A stretch of DNA of 64,000 bases. It comes from Cunninghamella blakesleeana (lineage: Eukaryota > Mucoromycota > Mucoromycetes > Mucorales > Cunninghamellaceae). The notes under the pieces are model-generated. The model was not told where the DNA came from. It ran no database searches and worked only from the letters and a program-made list of their open reading frames with translations. A program made the translations under genes and the position numbers. Below, piece after piece: positions 36,536-47,992 of the stretch. The stretch covers positions 4,278,001 through 4,342,000 of the forward strand of contig JAFCIZ010000006.1 of the NCBI GenBank assembly GCA_017871115.1, given 5' to 3'. The first letter of the stretch is position 1; every line of letters begins with the position of its first letter.

Positions 36536-38544
36536 TTAAACCCCAGCTTGAATTTTTTCCCATGGTTTTTCATGCAAAGGTAAATAAATCTGCTGGTTAT
36601 TAAAATATTTTTTTTTCTTGAAAATAATTAATAATAATAATATGATCATTTTTAATCTACTCTATTATTTTATTTTTACATACACGTGATATAGTAAAAA
36701 TTAAATCTATAATACAAAAGCAGGCATTACATCCACAATGTTCCAATTTTCATTACTACTAGTAATAGTTTCATCGTGATTTTCATCGTCTCCTTCATCT
36801 TCCTCTTCTTTATCATTCTCTTGCCATTGTGTATGAAATAAATTGTGACCATCTATATCTTCTTCGTCATCTTCCTCTTCGTCATCATCATCTTCGTCTT
36901 CACCAAATTCAAATAAATTCATTTCATCGTTATATTGGCTTCCAACAAAATCGGAATGACGTACTTTAAAAAATTTCTGGTCAGTTTTATTATTCGGATT
37001 GGTTTGATTTGTTGTATCTGTTGTTAGTGAAGATGATCCACATCGATACCTAAATAAATATATAAAAAACAGTTGATGAGGAAATAAATATTTATTACTA
37101 TACAGTTTATTTATTTATTTATTTTTAAAAAAAGGAAAAAGATAATCCTTTTATAAATAATTTATTTTACCTTAATGAAGTTTGCCTTAATATTTGTTGA
37201 AAATCGTATGTATAATCTAAATTGATAATACCCTGTTGAATTGTAGAGTGTGATCGACTATGCAAAAATAAACGACATGTATGTTTATATTAATATTTCT
37301 TAAAAGTTTTATATTTTCAATAATGTTATTTTTGTTATTCTATCATTTAAAAATACTATACAACAAAAATATAAATTGTATTATTTATACTTACAGTCCT
37401 AATTGTGGGGAATTACAACAAGCCAGAATATTTTGTAATGCATTTGCTACTTGGCTTAAAGGTATATCTACACCTTGGGTATAACATAGATAAGCAATAT
37501 CATAATTAAGCATGGAAATCCCTATTAAAAATTTACGAAAGTTTTTATCATCATCTAAAAAGAGTGGCATCTTGCTAAATGAAAATAAAATAAAATAAAA
37601 TAGGTAGACAGGCATAGAAATGAATAAAGACATTTATATATATATATATATATATGTATAACCCTCTTATTTTTTTTAAATACCTTTGACTTTGATATAG
37701 ACGAGAATGAGGTATTGAACGAATATATAAACGAAGATCTTTACGAAATATAGTAAACGGTAGCTTTATTCCTAAATAGCCTACAATCAATTCTAGCATT
37801 TGTGCTGTATAACCTATTGCAGAATTTAATTCATCTTTTGGATATCCTAATATATAGCAGAAATATATTAATAATATTAATTAAATAAAAAAAATAAAAT
37901 AATTGAGAATATCAATTTAGATTTCTAAAATAAGCACAATGATATATTTATTCAACTTTACGTGAAACATCAATTAATCGAGTTGGTAATGTCACACCAC
38001 AAATATAAAGATCTTCATATTGACGTCGTTGTTCAAAGGTTTGTATAGGTCTTGTGAAAGGCATAATAGATTGTTGAAGAGGAGAGTGATCATTATGAAT
38101 ACTAGCTATATTATCCGATGAATAAATACGTTGATCCTGTGACCTTGAAATGATAGGATCATTATTATTATTATTATTACTATTAATTGCTGTTCTAATG
38201 CTCCCATCACCTTCATCCACTTCTACTACCCCAGGTTTTAAATCGAATAAAGATACTACTTCTTTTACCAATATCTGTCGAGTTCGAGCTGTCATTTTGT
38301 ATGTACGTTGCCACAATTTCATCACAGATGCCATATTTTGTTCATTTTCTGTTGTTATGGATCTCTCTTTGTTATTCCTTGCTTGAAATAATCGTTTTTT
38401 CCCATTTTCTAATATACTTTGTCTTCTTTCTATTTCCTTTTGTAGTTTATCTATTTGTTGAGCAACTATGTAGATAAATAAATAAACAATATATAATGTA
38501 TAATATATAAAAATTAATATTAAATTAATAATAACAATAATAAA

Positions 38545-38583
<39 letters not shown>

Positions 38584-38867
38584 TTAGCGTTGGTAAAAGA
38601 TATTTTTTCAATAACAATAATAAAGAATAATAAAGTACCTATTGTTGATTCTTTTTTAATGCGTTGCTGCACTTCTATTGTATGACTGATATTAGTTGAT
38701 CGCATATTCTTTTCAACTAAAAGACTATGTATAGTAGATGTTTTTTCTAAAAAGACTTCTGCCTCTTTTATGGCTTGATCCTTTTCAGTTGTCAATGTAT
38801 TTAATTCTTCCCTATGATCAGTAAGTCTACATTTTTTTTTTTAATTTAAATAAAAATGGTAATAAAA

Positions 38868-38920
<53 letters not shown>

Positions 38921-39066
38921 TATATTATATTAGCATGTTCATTTTTTATTTCCTCTTATTTATATATACATCCATTTCTTATATGTTTATAATAATGCTT
39001 ACTTTTCTGTTAGACAATTTTTACAATAAAATTTACGATTATATGAACGACAATGTATACACTCCA
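36536..39066 (-). CDS. Atg14/UVRAG (Vps38)-family subunit of the autophagy PI3-kinase complex
   Basis: Multi-exon gene starting at ATG 39066. The N-terminus MECIHCRSYNRKFYCKNCLT holds paired CxxC motifs like those at the start of Atg14. A coiled-coil region follows (EELNTLTTEKDQAIKEAEVF; VAQQIDKLQKEIERRQSILE), then the conserved domain (LVKEVVSLFDLKPG; YEDLYICGVTLPTRLIDVSR; LNSAIGYTAQMLELIVGYLG; KFLIGISMLNYDIAYLCYTQ). This matches PF10186, which brings Vps34 kinase to autophagosomal or endosomal membranes. The tail is strongly acidic. One reading ends at a TAG at 36707-36709 after DVMPAFVL. A better 3' end splices from about 36711 to an exon encoding QIYLPLHEKPWEKIQAGV, stop at 36536-36538. 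Very long TA runs sit in introns (38548-38581, 38871-38917). Confidence 0.82.
38871..38917. repeat. TA dinucleotide microsatellite in an intron
   Basis: About 47 bases of uninterrupted AT inside the intron after the first exons of the Atg14-like gene. It is self-complementary and able to form a cruciform. A second run lies at 38548-38581 in the next intron. Confidence 0.95.
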
Positions 39067-39564
39067 TATTAATATAATAAAATAAATTAAAGAGAAAGAA
39101 AAAAGTAAGAAAGAAAATGAAAAGAAAATTCGCTTCAAAAAATATATGCGTGACCTCCGGAGTTTATATTTTTTTTTGCGGCAAGCTTTTTTAAAAAACT
39201 GTTTAAAAAAAGAAAAGTTGCTATATGAGAAAAAAATTTATGGCCTAGCAATTTCTTATTCCTATTATTTTCAATGAAAATTATTCAAAAAATAAAATAA
39301 ACACATTTTGATTTTACATCATCATTTTTTTTAAAATATATCGGCATTAAATATCAACAAATTATATAAATGAGAATCGAAAAAACCACCAATCACAGAC
39401 CTCTCCTTTTTTTAAAAAAGTAGAATTATTAATGAAAATTTATTATTTTATTTAATATAATCTATATACATGTAATAAAAATTTACATAAAAATAACTTT
39501 TATTTTTTTTTTTGCGTGTTATTTTTTTTAACAGCTGAATATTTGACTTAACTATGTATATATA
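39067..39564. promoter_or_regulatory. Upstream region of the Atg14-like gene and 3' side of the HDA-like gene
   Basis: About 500 bases. G+C words gcgtgacctccggag (near 39148) and tttgcggcaagc (near 39175) lie within 120 bases of the Atg14-like ATG and could be promoter elements. The remainder is AT-rich with T6A6-type junctions. No gene is seen. Confidence 0.35.
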
Positions 39565-39759
39565 TTACGACGATGGTAATTTAGATAGTTCCGCCATAAA
39601 CTCTTCTACTATTTCTTTTTGTGTATTAATATAAAAAGCTTCGTATCTTTCGGTAAATCGCTGTAGTATTTTCAAACACTTATTATCAAATTCTGATTTT
39701 TTAGTCCTTAAAATTTCTTTAGCGATATTTATGGGTATAGAATTGGCTATTTAAATAAC

Positions 39760-39793
<34 letters not shown>

Positions 39794-39802
39794 GTAAATG
39801 AC

Positions 39803-39835
<33 letters not shown>

Positions 39836-41434
39836 CAATTTATGTGAATAATAATATTTTTATTAAATATAATGATGATATTTACCTTGTAATGATTTAA
39901 CAATTTGATCTAATTGAGATGTTTCATTAACGGTGTCACTGGTTGCTGAATAAAAGGATTCCGTATCGGATGAATTTGCCTCATTTGCAGTATTGATCGA
40001 GAACATATTGTTTAATGACTTTATTTCTTTTTTGAGTCGATTTACGGAAGTATTTGTAAAGAACTAATATATATATAAGTATGTATAAATAGTGGATAAC
40101 TGTTATATATTTTAATTATATATTAGCCGATTGCATATTTATATTAATTTTACCTTTTCCAATTCAGCTTGTAAATTCAACATTTCTCCATCTTCAATTT
40201 CACTAAAAGGAGCCCCATCTGCTTCCATATTACTGTTCAAAGGTTCCTCAAATTCAATAGGTGTACTTGCATTACTTAGTTCCATGTTTTCAGGTGTAGC
40301 AGGTAAAGAGTGAAAACTAGGTACTATAAGAGAAGGGGTATCAATGGTTTGTGTCTCTGCATCCCATTCGTCAACTATTTCTATAATTTCCTCTTCTTCC
40401 CGTGGTAGTGATAAGATATGCCTAGTTTTTCCACCTGTTTCTTCAACTTCTATTTCATTTCCTTGTCCATGTGTTTGACTATTATCAATATTATTTATTA
40501 CATAATTTGACTGCTGTTTTTGTATCGTATGTTCTATTACATGGTCTTCTTCTATAGATATTGTTTCAGAAGTTAGTTGTTGCGATGATGACGATGGTTT
40601 ACCAGTTGTCTGCACTTCCACACGATGATCATCTTGTATGATTATTTTTTCAATTACTGGTTGTATATTATTTCTTGGCTGAATGATTTGTTGTTGAACA
40701 TTATCATCGCTATTATTATTATTAGAAACCTTAGTAGCGATATTATTGTTATCAATATCATCACTTATTTTAGGTGAATTTTTTATTTTACAATGATAAG
40801 GTGCCGACTTAGGATGCTTGAGCCATTTAATAATGCTATTCACTAATTGTAAAGTAAGTCGTATAGGGTTCTGTAAAGCAAAATCATTGGATGTATCTAA
40901 AAATTGAGCATATGAAGTATTTTCTGGGAGTTTTAATTGTTTTAAATCTTTATCTTTTATACATGATCGAAGTCTTTGTTCTATACAATTAACAGATACT
41001 AAATGAAGATATGGCGGGTAACCATTTGTATTTTGAAATGCATTTAAAGCTTCGTTTTTAACTTGATTTCTTGGATCAATCATGATTACTAAATCCACAT
41101 TTTTCGGTAACAACGTCTAATAATAATAATAAAAAATAAAAATAATATAGAAAGTTTGCAAATGAATCAGTCTTTTATATTATATTTTTGTTTACTTATT
41201 TGTATATAACTTACTCGTTGTGTACTTGTAGTTTCCAAAGGTTTTTGAATTTTTGCTACAATACCATAATCATAATCCCATCTATCATCCATTACCATAC
41301 TTATCCTTTGTACTGTATAACGCTCTTCAAATAAAGTTATTAGCTGCTCTTCCATTGTCAATTCATAACATACTACAGCCAAATGAAATACCTAAATATA
41401 GAATAAAAAGAGTAGAAAAAAAAATTAATAATAA

Positions 41435-41465
<31 letters not shown>

Positions 41466-42717
41466 CATCATATTCTTTTTCCAAACGTAAAGCTAGTTGT
41501 TCTATGAATGCCGTTTTCCCCGACCCTTTCCAAGATTCACTTGATGCAGCTTCATAGCCTTTAATAAGAGGAATGGCGGGATGATTTAGTGTATCAATGG
41601 CTTTAATTAAATGTTTTTTAATTTCATATTCTGAAGCATTCATGCCATTATTATTTATTAAATCCTTTAAATCGTCTTGAATGGCATTGACTTGTAATGA
41701 AGTAGGAAATACTGGTACAACATGTTCTGAGAGATTTAACATATTGGTTAAACATTTTTGTAAATATTCTTCTTCGACATTATTTATCTGCTGATCATTA
41801 ATAGTAGAGGATCGTATATCATCTACATCTAAAGTACTACTACTACTATTATTATTATTATTATTATTATGTAGTTCAAGTGTTATATGAGAATGGGAAG
41901 ATTTCGTTGGAATAAACACTCGATTATGAGTACTATAATCAGTTTCACCCAATATATCATTCAATATATTATCATCATTATAAGGTTCAGCTTCTTCAGT
42001 ACGATTAGATATATCATTTGTATTAATGTGTACATTATCATGAAAAGTATTATTCACATCCATATCAATCGATATATTTGTTGCTCCTGTTATTATACTG
42101 TTGCTATTCGATGCTGAAGGCTAAATAATAGTTATAATAAAAATAATAATATACATAAAATTAAGTTAAAGTATACTTTTTAATTTAAAAAAAAATGCCA
42201 TACTAAAACTTTTAAAAAAAGCAATAACAAAATGACAACTTCTACAAACCTGTATCACGTTATTTTTTAATTCTAAAGCTTGTTGATACTCTTGTTGAAA
42301 TTTCTGAATATCAATTGTTATTTCTGAACATTTGTCCACTATTTTTTGTCTTTTTGAGTTGGAATAAAGTTGAAAGTGCGGTAATCGTTTAAGAGTAGGT
42401 TTATCTACATGGAATTTTGAAGGATTATTTTTTTTATTATTGTCCGCTATTGGTGTTGAAGAAGAATGTTGAATTAAAGACTTTAAAGTACCATATAAAG
42501 GTAATGATAAAAACCGAGTAGTTGATTCTTTACGATTGATCAGTAATTTATCCATTTTACTCCGAGCTTGTAAATCTCGTTCTAATGCTTCAATATTTAT
42601 CCTTCGTGGCGGTAAAGTTAAGGGTTGGAAGTTTTTTTTCAAGATCTGCGAAGAATCATCATTTTTCCATAATATTAATCTTTTCTTTGTGATTGTTGTT
42701 GTCGTTGTATTAGGCAT
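39565..42717 (-). CDS. HDA1 histone-deacetylase complex subunit 2/3-like protein
   Basis: Multi-exon gene from ATG 42717 to a stop at 39565-39567, with roughly 850 residues after joining. The N-terminus is basic and disordered. The core runs through EEEYLQKCLTNMLNLSEHVV, IKKHLIKAIDTLNHPAIPL, SWKGSGKTAFIEQLALRLEK, VVFHLAVVCYELTMEEQLIT, LPKNVDLVIMIDPRNQ and PPYLHLVSVNCIEQRLRSCI. This order and spacing recall the helicase-C-like fold of fungal class II HDAC complex subunits 2 and 3 (PF11496; Hda2/Hda3, S. pombe Ccq1), which are degenerate SNF2 relatives. A long acidic linker and a C-terminal coiled coil (VNRLKKEIKSLNNMF...) follow, as in that family. A nuclear scaffold for histone deacetylation is the likely role. 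The alternative is another decayed SNF2-type protein. The GSGKT looks like a P-loop but may be non-functional. Confidence 0.62.
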
Positions 42718-42985
42718 TAATTTTTATTTCTGTTATTAATGTAGAAAAAATAAATATATATTGTAAGTAGTAGAAGTAATAATAAAATAAATTCAAAAGA
42801 CAAAGAAAAAAAAGTAAAAATTGAGGTTCAATAAAATTAAAAATAAAGAAGCTGGATCCGAAAATTTATTTTTCTCTCCAAGTATTTGATTTATTTATTT
42901 TAAATATATGCAAATATAAATAATGATTTTTCTTTAATAGTATGATTTATGCTAATTATATTATTTTATGATATTTATAAATTAT

Positions 42986-44668
42986 TTATAAAAAGGATGC
43001 CTAAAAAACGAAAGTAATAAAAAACAGTCAGTCGAATAAAGAAATAAAACAGCATGATTTCCTTATATGTATATCCTTTTAAAACTTACTCGTCGAGCAG
43101 CTTCTTCCATATCCGATTCTGAAACACGATGACGATCATCTTCGTCAGGGATTTCATAAACACCACCAAGAATAAGGTAAGGTCTGTAAGCATATTGTGA
43201 AAGCATTTCCATACTGGTAACACCAGATAATACAAGAACAGGGTCAATTTCGGAAGTAATACCTGCTACAATACTTTAATAGGTAGGTAGATAGATATTT
43301 AAGTTAATTATTGTTTATACAACTATATATACTTTTTTTAAAAAAATAATCTTAGAGATTGAAACTTACTCTGTATCCATACGATCACCAATAATACAGG
43401 TTTCAAGTCGGCTTAAACCAAGAACTCGTTGAGCATAACGCATGATTAAAGCAGATGGTTTACCACAAAAGAATGCTTTTGTATTTGTAACAAGTTCAAC
43501 ACTATAAAATCAATTATACAAGTTAATTAATCCATCCTATATATATATATACAATTTTTTTAAAAAATAAGATAAAATAAAATAAGGTATTTACCAAGCT
43601 GTGAAGGCACCAGTAGCAGGCTGTTTTAAAAAATAAAAAATAAAAAATAAAATGAATTTTGGTGATTAAAAAATAGATTAGATTAAAAATAGAAAAATAG
43701 AAAAAAAGAAAATCAGAAAAAAAAAGGAAAACTTACAATTTTGCGACCAACGGAGTCCAAATTTTCTGTATCCAAATGAGTAGAAATAAGTTTGGCGCCA
43801 TTTTGAACAAGTTGAACAGCTTTAGTTAACTTTTCAAAGTTATAGGTTTGACTTTCACCCAATACAACATAATCAGGATTATGATCATTCATAAAGAATC
43901 CCATATCATAAAGAGAATAAGCCAAACCAGGTTCACCAATAACATAAACGGTACCACCCTATTTATTAATTTTTTTTTTTAAAAAAAATGGAATAAAATA
44001 ATATTAACAAAAAAACCCTCGTCATTGTCATTGAAAAAAAAAATAATGAGGATAAAAAAACTTACATCAGGAGATTGAGATTTTAAAAAGTAAGCAGTAG
44101 CTTGGCCAGAAGTAAAGAAATGATCTTCTCCAACATTAATACCAAGTCTTTCTAATTTAGATTGTAATTCACGAGGAGTAGGAGCAGAGTTATTTGTTAA
44201 GAAAATGAATTTCTTGTTATTTTTTTGTAAAAATTCAACTAACTCTTTGGCACCAGGAAGTAAAGTAGTACCCTATGTATATATATATAATATAAAAAGT
44301 ATAAATTTTTTTTTCGCTATTTTATTTTTATAATGATAGTAGAAAAAGATATATATTAAACTTACATGATAAATAACACCATCCATATCAATAATATAAC
44401 CCTTCTTATTACGAATAGCATCTAATCTTTCAGTATGAATGACAGGATCACGTAATAAAGCCCAATCTTTTTTAATAGAATGGGAGGCATTTTGTGGAGG
44501 TTCACCAATGTTATCTTGATGTGGTTGTTCTTCAGTAGTAGTAGAAGGTGTAGCAGGAGCAGCACTGGTTTGAAGACGAGAAGCGAATTGACTAGCTAAA
44601 TCGCGACTAGAAGTGTCTTGAGTTACTTCGATATTGGGAGTAGCAGTAGCAGTATTTTCAGTGGCCAT
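42986..44668 (-). CDS. HAD-superfamily phosphatase, NagD/Pho13 (4-nitrophenylphosphatase-like) type
   Basis: Multi-exon gene; ATG 44668 is chosen (MATENTATATPNIEVTQDTS) because the frame upstream opens only from a TTG. A disordered 75-residue N-terminus precedes the HAD core: nucleophile motif KGYIIDMDGVIYH, motif II FIFLTNNSAPTPRE, motif III lysine in FFCGKPSALIMRYA, and motif IV CIIGDRMDTDIVAG. The cap domain (GLAYSLYDMGFFMNDHNPDY) is of the IIA class. Family members dephosphorylate sugar phosphates, phosphoglycolate or pyridoxal phosphate. The 3' end is ambiguous: a strong GTAAGT donor follows EEAARR, and an acceptor leads to a tiny last exon encoding ASFL with a stop at 42986. Reading through instead ends a few residues later near 43050. 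The ending ILGGVYEIPDEDD... differs from the short C-terminus of bacterial NagD. Confidence 0.88.
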
Positions 44669-44962
44669 TTTTATTTTCAAAAAAATTAAGTATTATTATA
44701 TATATGAAAATTAATTTTATGAAAGAAAGAAAAAAGATATAAAATAGAAAAATGGAAAATATATACACACTTATATATTGAAGGGGTTTATTAGGTGAAT
44801 TTATTTTTTTCGGTTTTTTTTTATGCGGAGTGAAAGTTTAATCTCAGAGCAATTCCGTTTTCTGAAACTACCCGAGCTTTAGTTTTTTAAAAAAGAGGAA
44901 GGAAAAACATGATTTACTGTATATAGATTAGATAAGATGACGTAGCTTTATATATAGTTTAT

Positions 44963-47745
44963 TTATAATGTAAAATCAAAGGATTTAAATGCTTTTTTGA
45001 ATTCATTAGCAGCTTTTCGTTCTTCATCTTCTGTTTGAGCACAGGCTTTCCAATCTTCACGATCTGGTGTATCTAAAGCTTTTGCAAGAATGGTTCTAAT
45101 GAAATATATACATAAAAATAAAAATAAAAATAAAATTATATATTTCTTATTTTCATTTTTATAATATTTATATAGATAATATATACATTTATATATAAGT
45201 TTACCTTCCAAATTGTAAATTAAATCTCTCTTTTGGTGGGATCATATGGACAATATGTTTTCCATTTGGTAACTCCATATCAAAAAATGCTTTATCTCCG
45301 CTCTAAATATAAAAAAAATTGCACCCAACAAAAAAGATAATTAGTTTAAACCCGTTTCTAAATATATATATATATATATATATATATTATCAAATACATC
45401 ATCATCATCATCATCAATAAACTACTATTTTTTTTTATCGATTAATTATCATTATTATTATCTTACAGGAGGAATATTATAATCATCTATGAGATCATAA
45501 TTAGCCAATTCTGCTTCTTGTTTTGCAATCTTTTCAATAAGTTCTGATTTATTTTTTGGAACAGGTAAAACTTGGATATGAGCATGGTTTAATCCACGAT
45601 ATGATTCTCTTGAGACTTCAAAGGTCACCATGTCTTGATCATATTTAGCATAAAAATCTTTTAAAGCTTGTTTATAGTTCTTTAAATCTGCCAAAACAAG
45701 ATCACGATTAGGACCATCAGGCACAGTTCCAAAATTAGCATAGTGAGTGATGGCTATCAATAAAATATGCCCGCCGCCTGGGACAGCACTATTGGCTGGC
45801 GAGATTAATGGACCCTTTGCTAAAGTTGCATAAATTTCATTTCCGATTGACGTAATTAAATGTTTTTCGATTTTAGGATTTGACAGGCAAAACCAACAGG
45901 AACTAACTATTTAAAAATAAATAAATAAATAAACATATAAACATACAAATAATAACAATAATAATAATAAAATGATAAGCTAACATTATCTACGCCTTAT
46001 CGATTGTATATTTTTTTTAATGAATTAAAATACAACTTTACGATCAGGTGCTTGTCTTTGAGTTTTTGGTTTTTTATCAGGGCATTGATCAATATGATGG
46101 CCAGAAGTATTACAAATTTTACATATATAGTTTTCAGGTAAAGTGCGTTCTTTCTTCTTTTCTTTTTGTGGACAATCTTCAATATGATGGCCAGTATTAT
46201 TACAAATTTTACATATGTAATTTTCAGGCAAAGTACGCTCTTTCTTCTTTTCTTTTTGCGGACAGTCTTTGATAAAATGGCCAGGTGTATTACAGATTTT
46301 ACATATATAACCATCAGGAACTGAAACTACATAATAAAAAAAATTATATACACGCTCAATATATTATAGAAAATACTTATAATTATTACAATGATAATAA
46401 AATATTATTCAATCATTTATTTATTACCTGCACGTTTTTTCGATTGTTGCTGATCTTGATTATCACCCCAGAAGAAAGTTTTATAATCATCAACTTCAGA
46501 TCGCTTTTGTCCTGCTTTTGATCCAGGTTTAGTAAATTTCCAAAATGGGCATTCTGTTGTATTATTTGGTCGCATATTTAAAATTTCAGGTGTAGCTTTA
46601 GAAAGTGGGACAATGTTATACGCATAAAACCACTATAAATAGTCGTCATAAAAAATTGAAATGATAGAGGTCTAAGTACTACTCTTATATATATTATATT
46701 CTTTTCATTAATAAATAAAATATTCTTCGGTTCATTATATTAGTGTCATTTTTACCCGTTGTTTATCATTATTAAAAGCTTTTCCTAACCCGATAAATCT
46801 ACTGACATGAGTAACTGGTCTTTCATCTTTTCCACCAAATCCCATAACGTTATCATAAGGCTCCCGTTCATAAAATTTGTTTTCTAATGAAGCAAAATGA
46901 TATCTTGGTTTTAAAGCTAAAGCAAGTTCTGAAATGATTTCACTTGTTGTGTTTAATGATAATGGTAATGGTGCATTATTACTATTATTTTCAATTTCTT
47001 TCGGCCATTCTGTTGTTAAAAGGATATCTACACCATAAGGGATTGAAAGTGGGAATTTTGTGTTTTTAAGCTGTTCAATATCTGATCGATTATAATAAGC
47101 TGGTTTCATTATTTCGTTATTATAATTATTCTCGCTTTCTTTATCCGTATCCATTGATTCTGTTTTATTGTTATTATTGTCAAACAAACCAGAAAGAAAA
47201 GCTACTTTTAAACCTTGTGCTGTTGTCATGATCCCTTTTTTACCAAGGTAATATAAATTTTCAGATACTTCGCCTTCATAATTATCGACGCGTTCTTGAA
47301 CACTTTTAGGAAGTTGAACTTCACCATCCATAAAATAAGTTGTTAAAGGGACTAAAAAAACAAATAAAATAATACATATAAGAATAAAAACTATACATAC
47401 ATATATATATATATATATATACATGTATATATATAAATCTTACCATGCACTTTTCCTTGTAAAAGGTTGGTGATATCTAAAGTGGAAATTTCTTTGGAGA
47501 AAAAATTACCAGTGCATAGTAATATATCAAAAGGGCCATGTTTATCATTGATAGATTTAATCTTGTCAAAAAAAGCAGCATAACCTCCTTCAACCGATCC
47601 TGTCACCAAACTAATTTTTTTAAAATAATATAGAACAAAAAATATAAATGAATTATACTCTTTTTTTATTAAAAATAAATAAATAAACACTTGTATATAT
47701 AAATGTTCTTTACTATTATTACACTTTAAAATTAGGCGTCGTCAT
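44963..47745 (-). CDS. Cwf19L1/Drn1-like splicing and lariat-debranching cofactor with three zinc knuckles
   Basis: Multi-exon gene from ATG 47745 (MTTPNFKVLVTGSVEGGYAA after splicing) to the stop at 44963. Order: N-terminal metallophosphoesterase-like domain (FDILLCTGNFFSKE; YLGKKGIMTTAQGLKVAFLS; VDILLTTEWP), a linker, three tandem CCHC zinc knuckles (ICKICNTPGHFIKDC and two close copies), then CwfJ-C1 (SSCWFCLSNPKIEKHLITSI) with the HIT-like histidine motif GLNHAHIQVLP, and CwfJ-C2 ending EFKKAFKSFDFTL. Yeast Drn1 and human CWF19L1 associate with the spliceosome and the debranching enzyme Dbr1. The junction after the knuckles uses a GTAAAG donor inside ...QAPD, which restores the conserved SCWFC. 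The knuckle number appears expanded by a 90-base duplication. Confidence 0.93.
46047..46316 (-). repeat. Three tandem 90-base units encoding CCHC zinc knuckles
   Basis: Units repeat with an exact 90-base period (for example aagtgcgttctttcttc at 46141 and aagtacgctctttcttc at 46231). Each encodes 30 residues of the type YICKICNxxGHxIxxCPQKE. Copies 2 and 3 are nearly identical in DNA, which indicates recent duplication. Confidence 0.93.
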
Positions 47746-47992
47746 ATTAAATGTTTTTATATCAGGTTAATAATAAAAAAGTTAGAAAAAAAAGTTGAAA
47801 AAATAGTTGAAAAAATAGGCTTAAAAAAATAAATTATAATAAAATCTCAGATCATTTTTTGCGCCTGACTGCTTTTCAATAGCATAAAACTTTTTTTTTT
47901 TTAAAAAAAAATTGAATTTTATTTTCTTAATTGATTCTTTTCCATTCAATTTTTTTTAAAAAAAATTATAATATATATATATATATATATAA
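47746..47992. promoter_or_regulatory. Short divergent promoter, Cwf19L1/Drn1 and F-box/EF-hand genes
   Basis: Only 247 bases separate the two starts. TTTTGCGCC at 47857-47865 sits almost midway (about 112 and 128 bases from the two ATGs), with T12A9 and T8A8 palindromes at 47891-47911 and about 47947-47963. The arrangement suggests a shared bidirectional promoter. Confidence 0.45.

Noticed and set aside
45997..46314. Second minus-strand frame through the zinc-knuckle exon
   Set aside because: It repeats with the 90-base period in the wrong frame (Lys/Ile/Val-rich) and lacks the Cys/His pattern.
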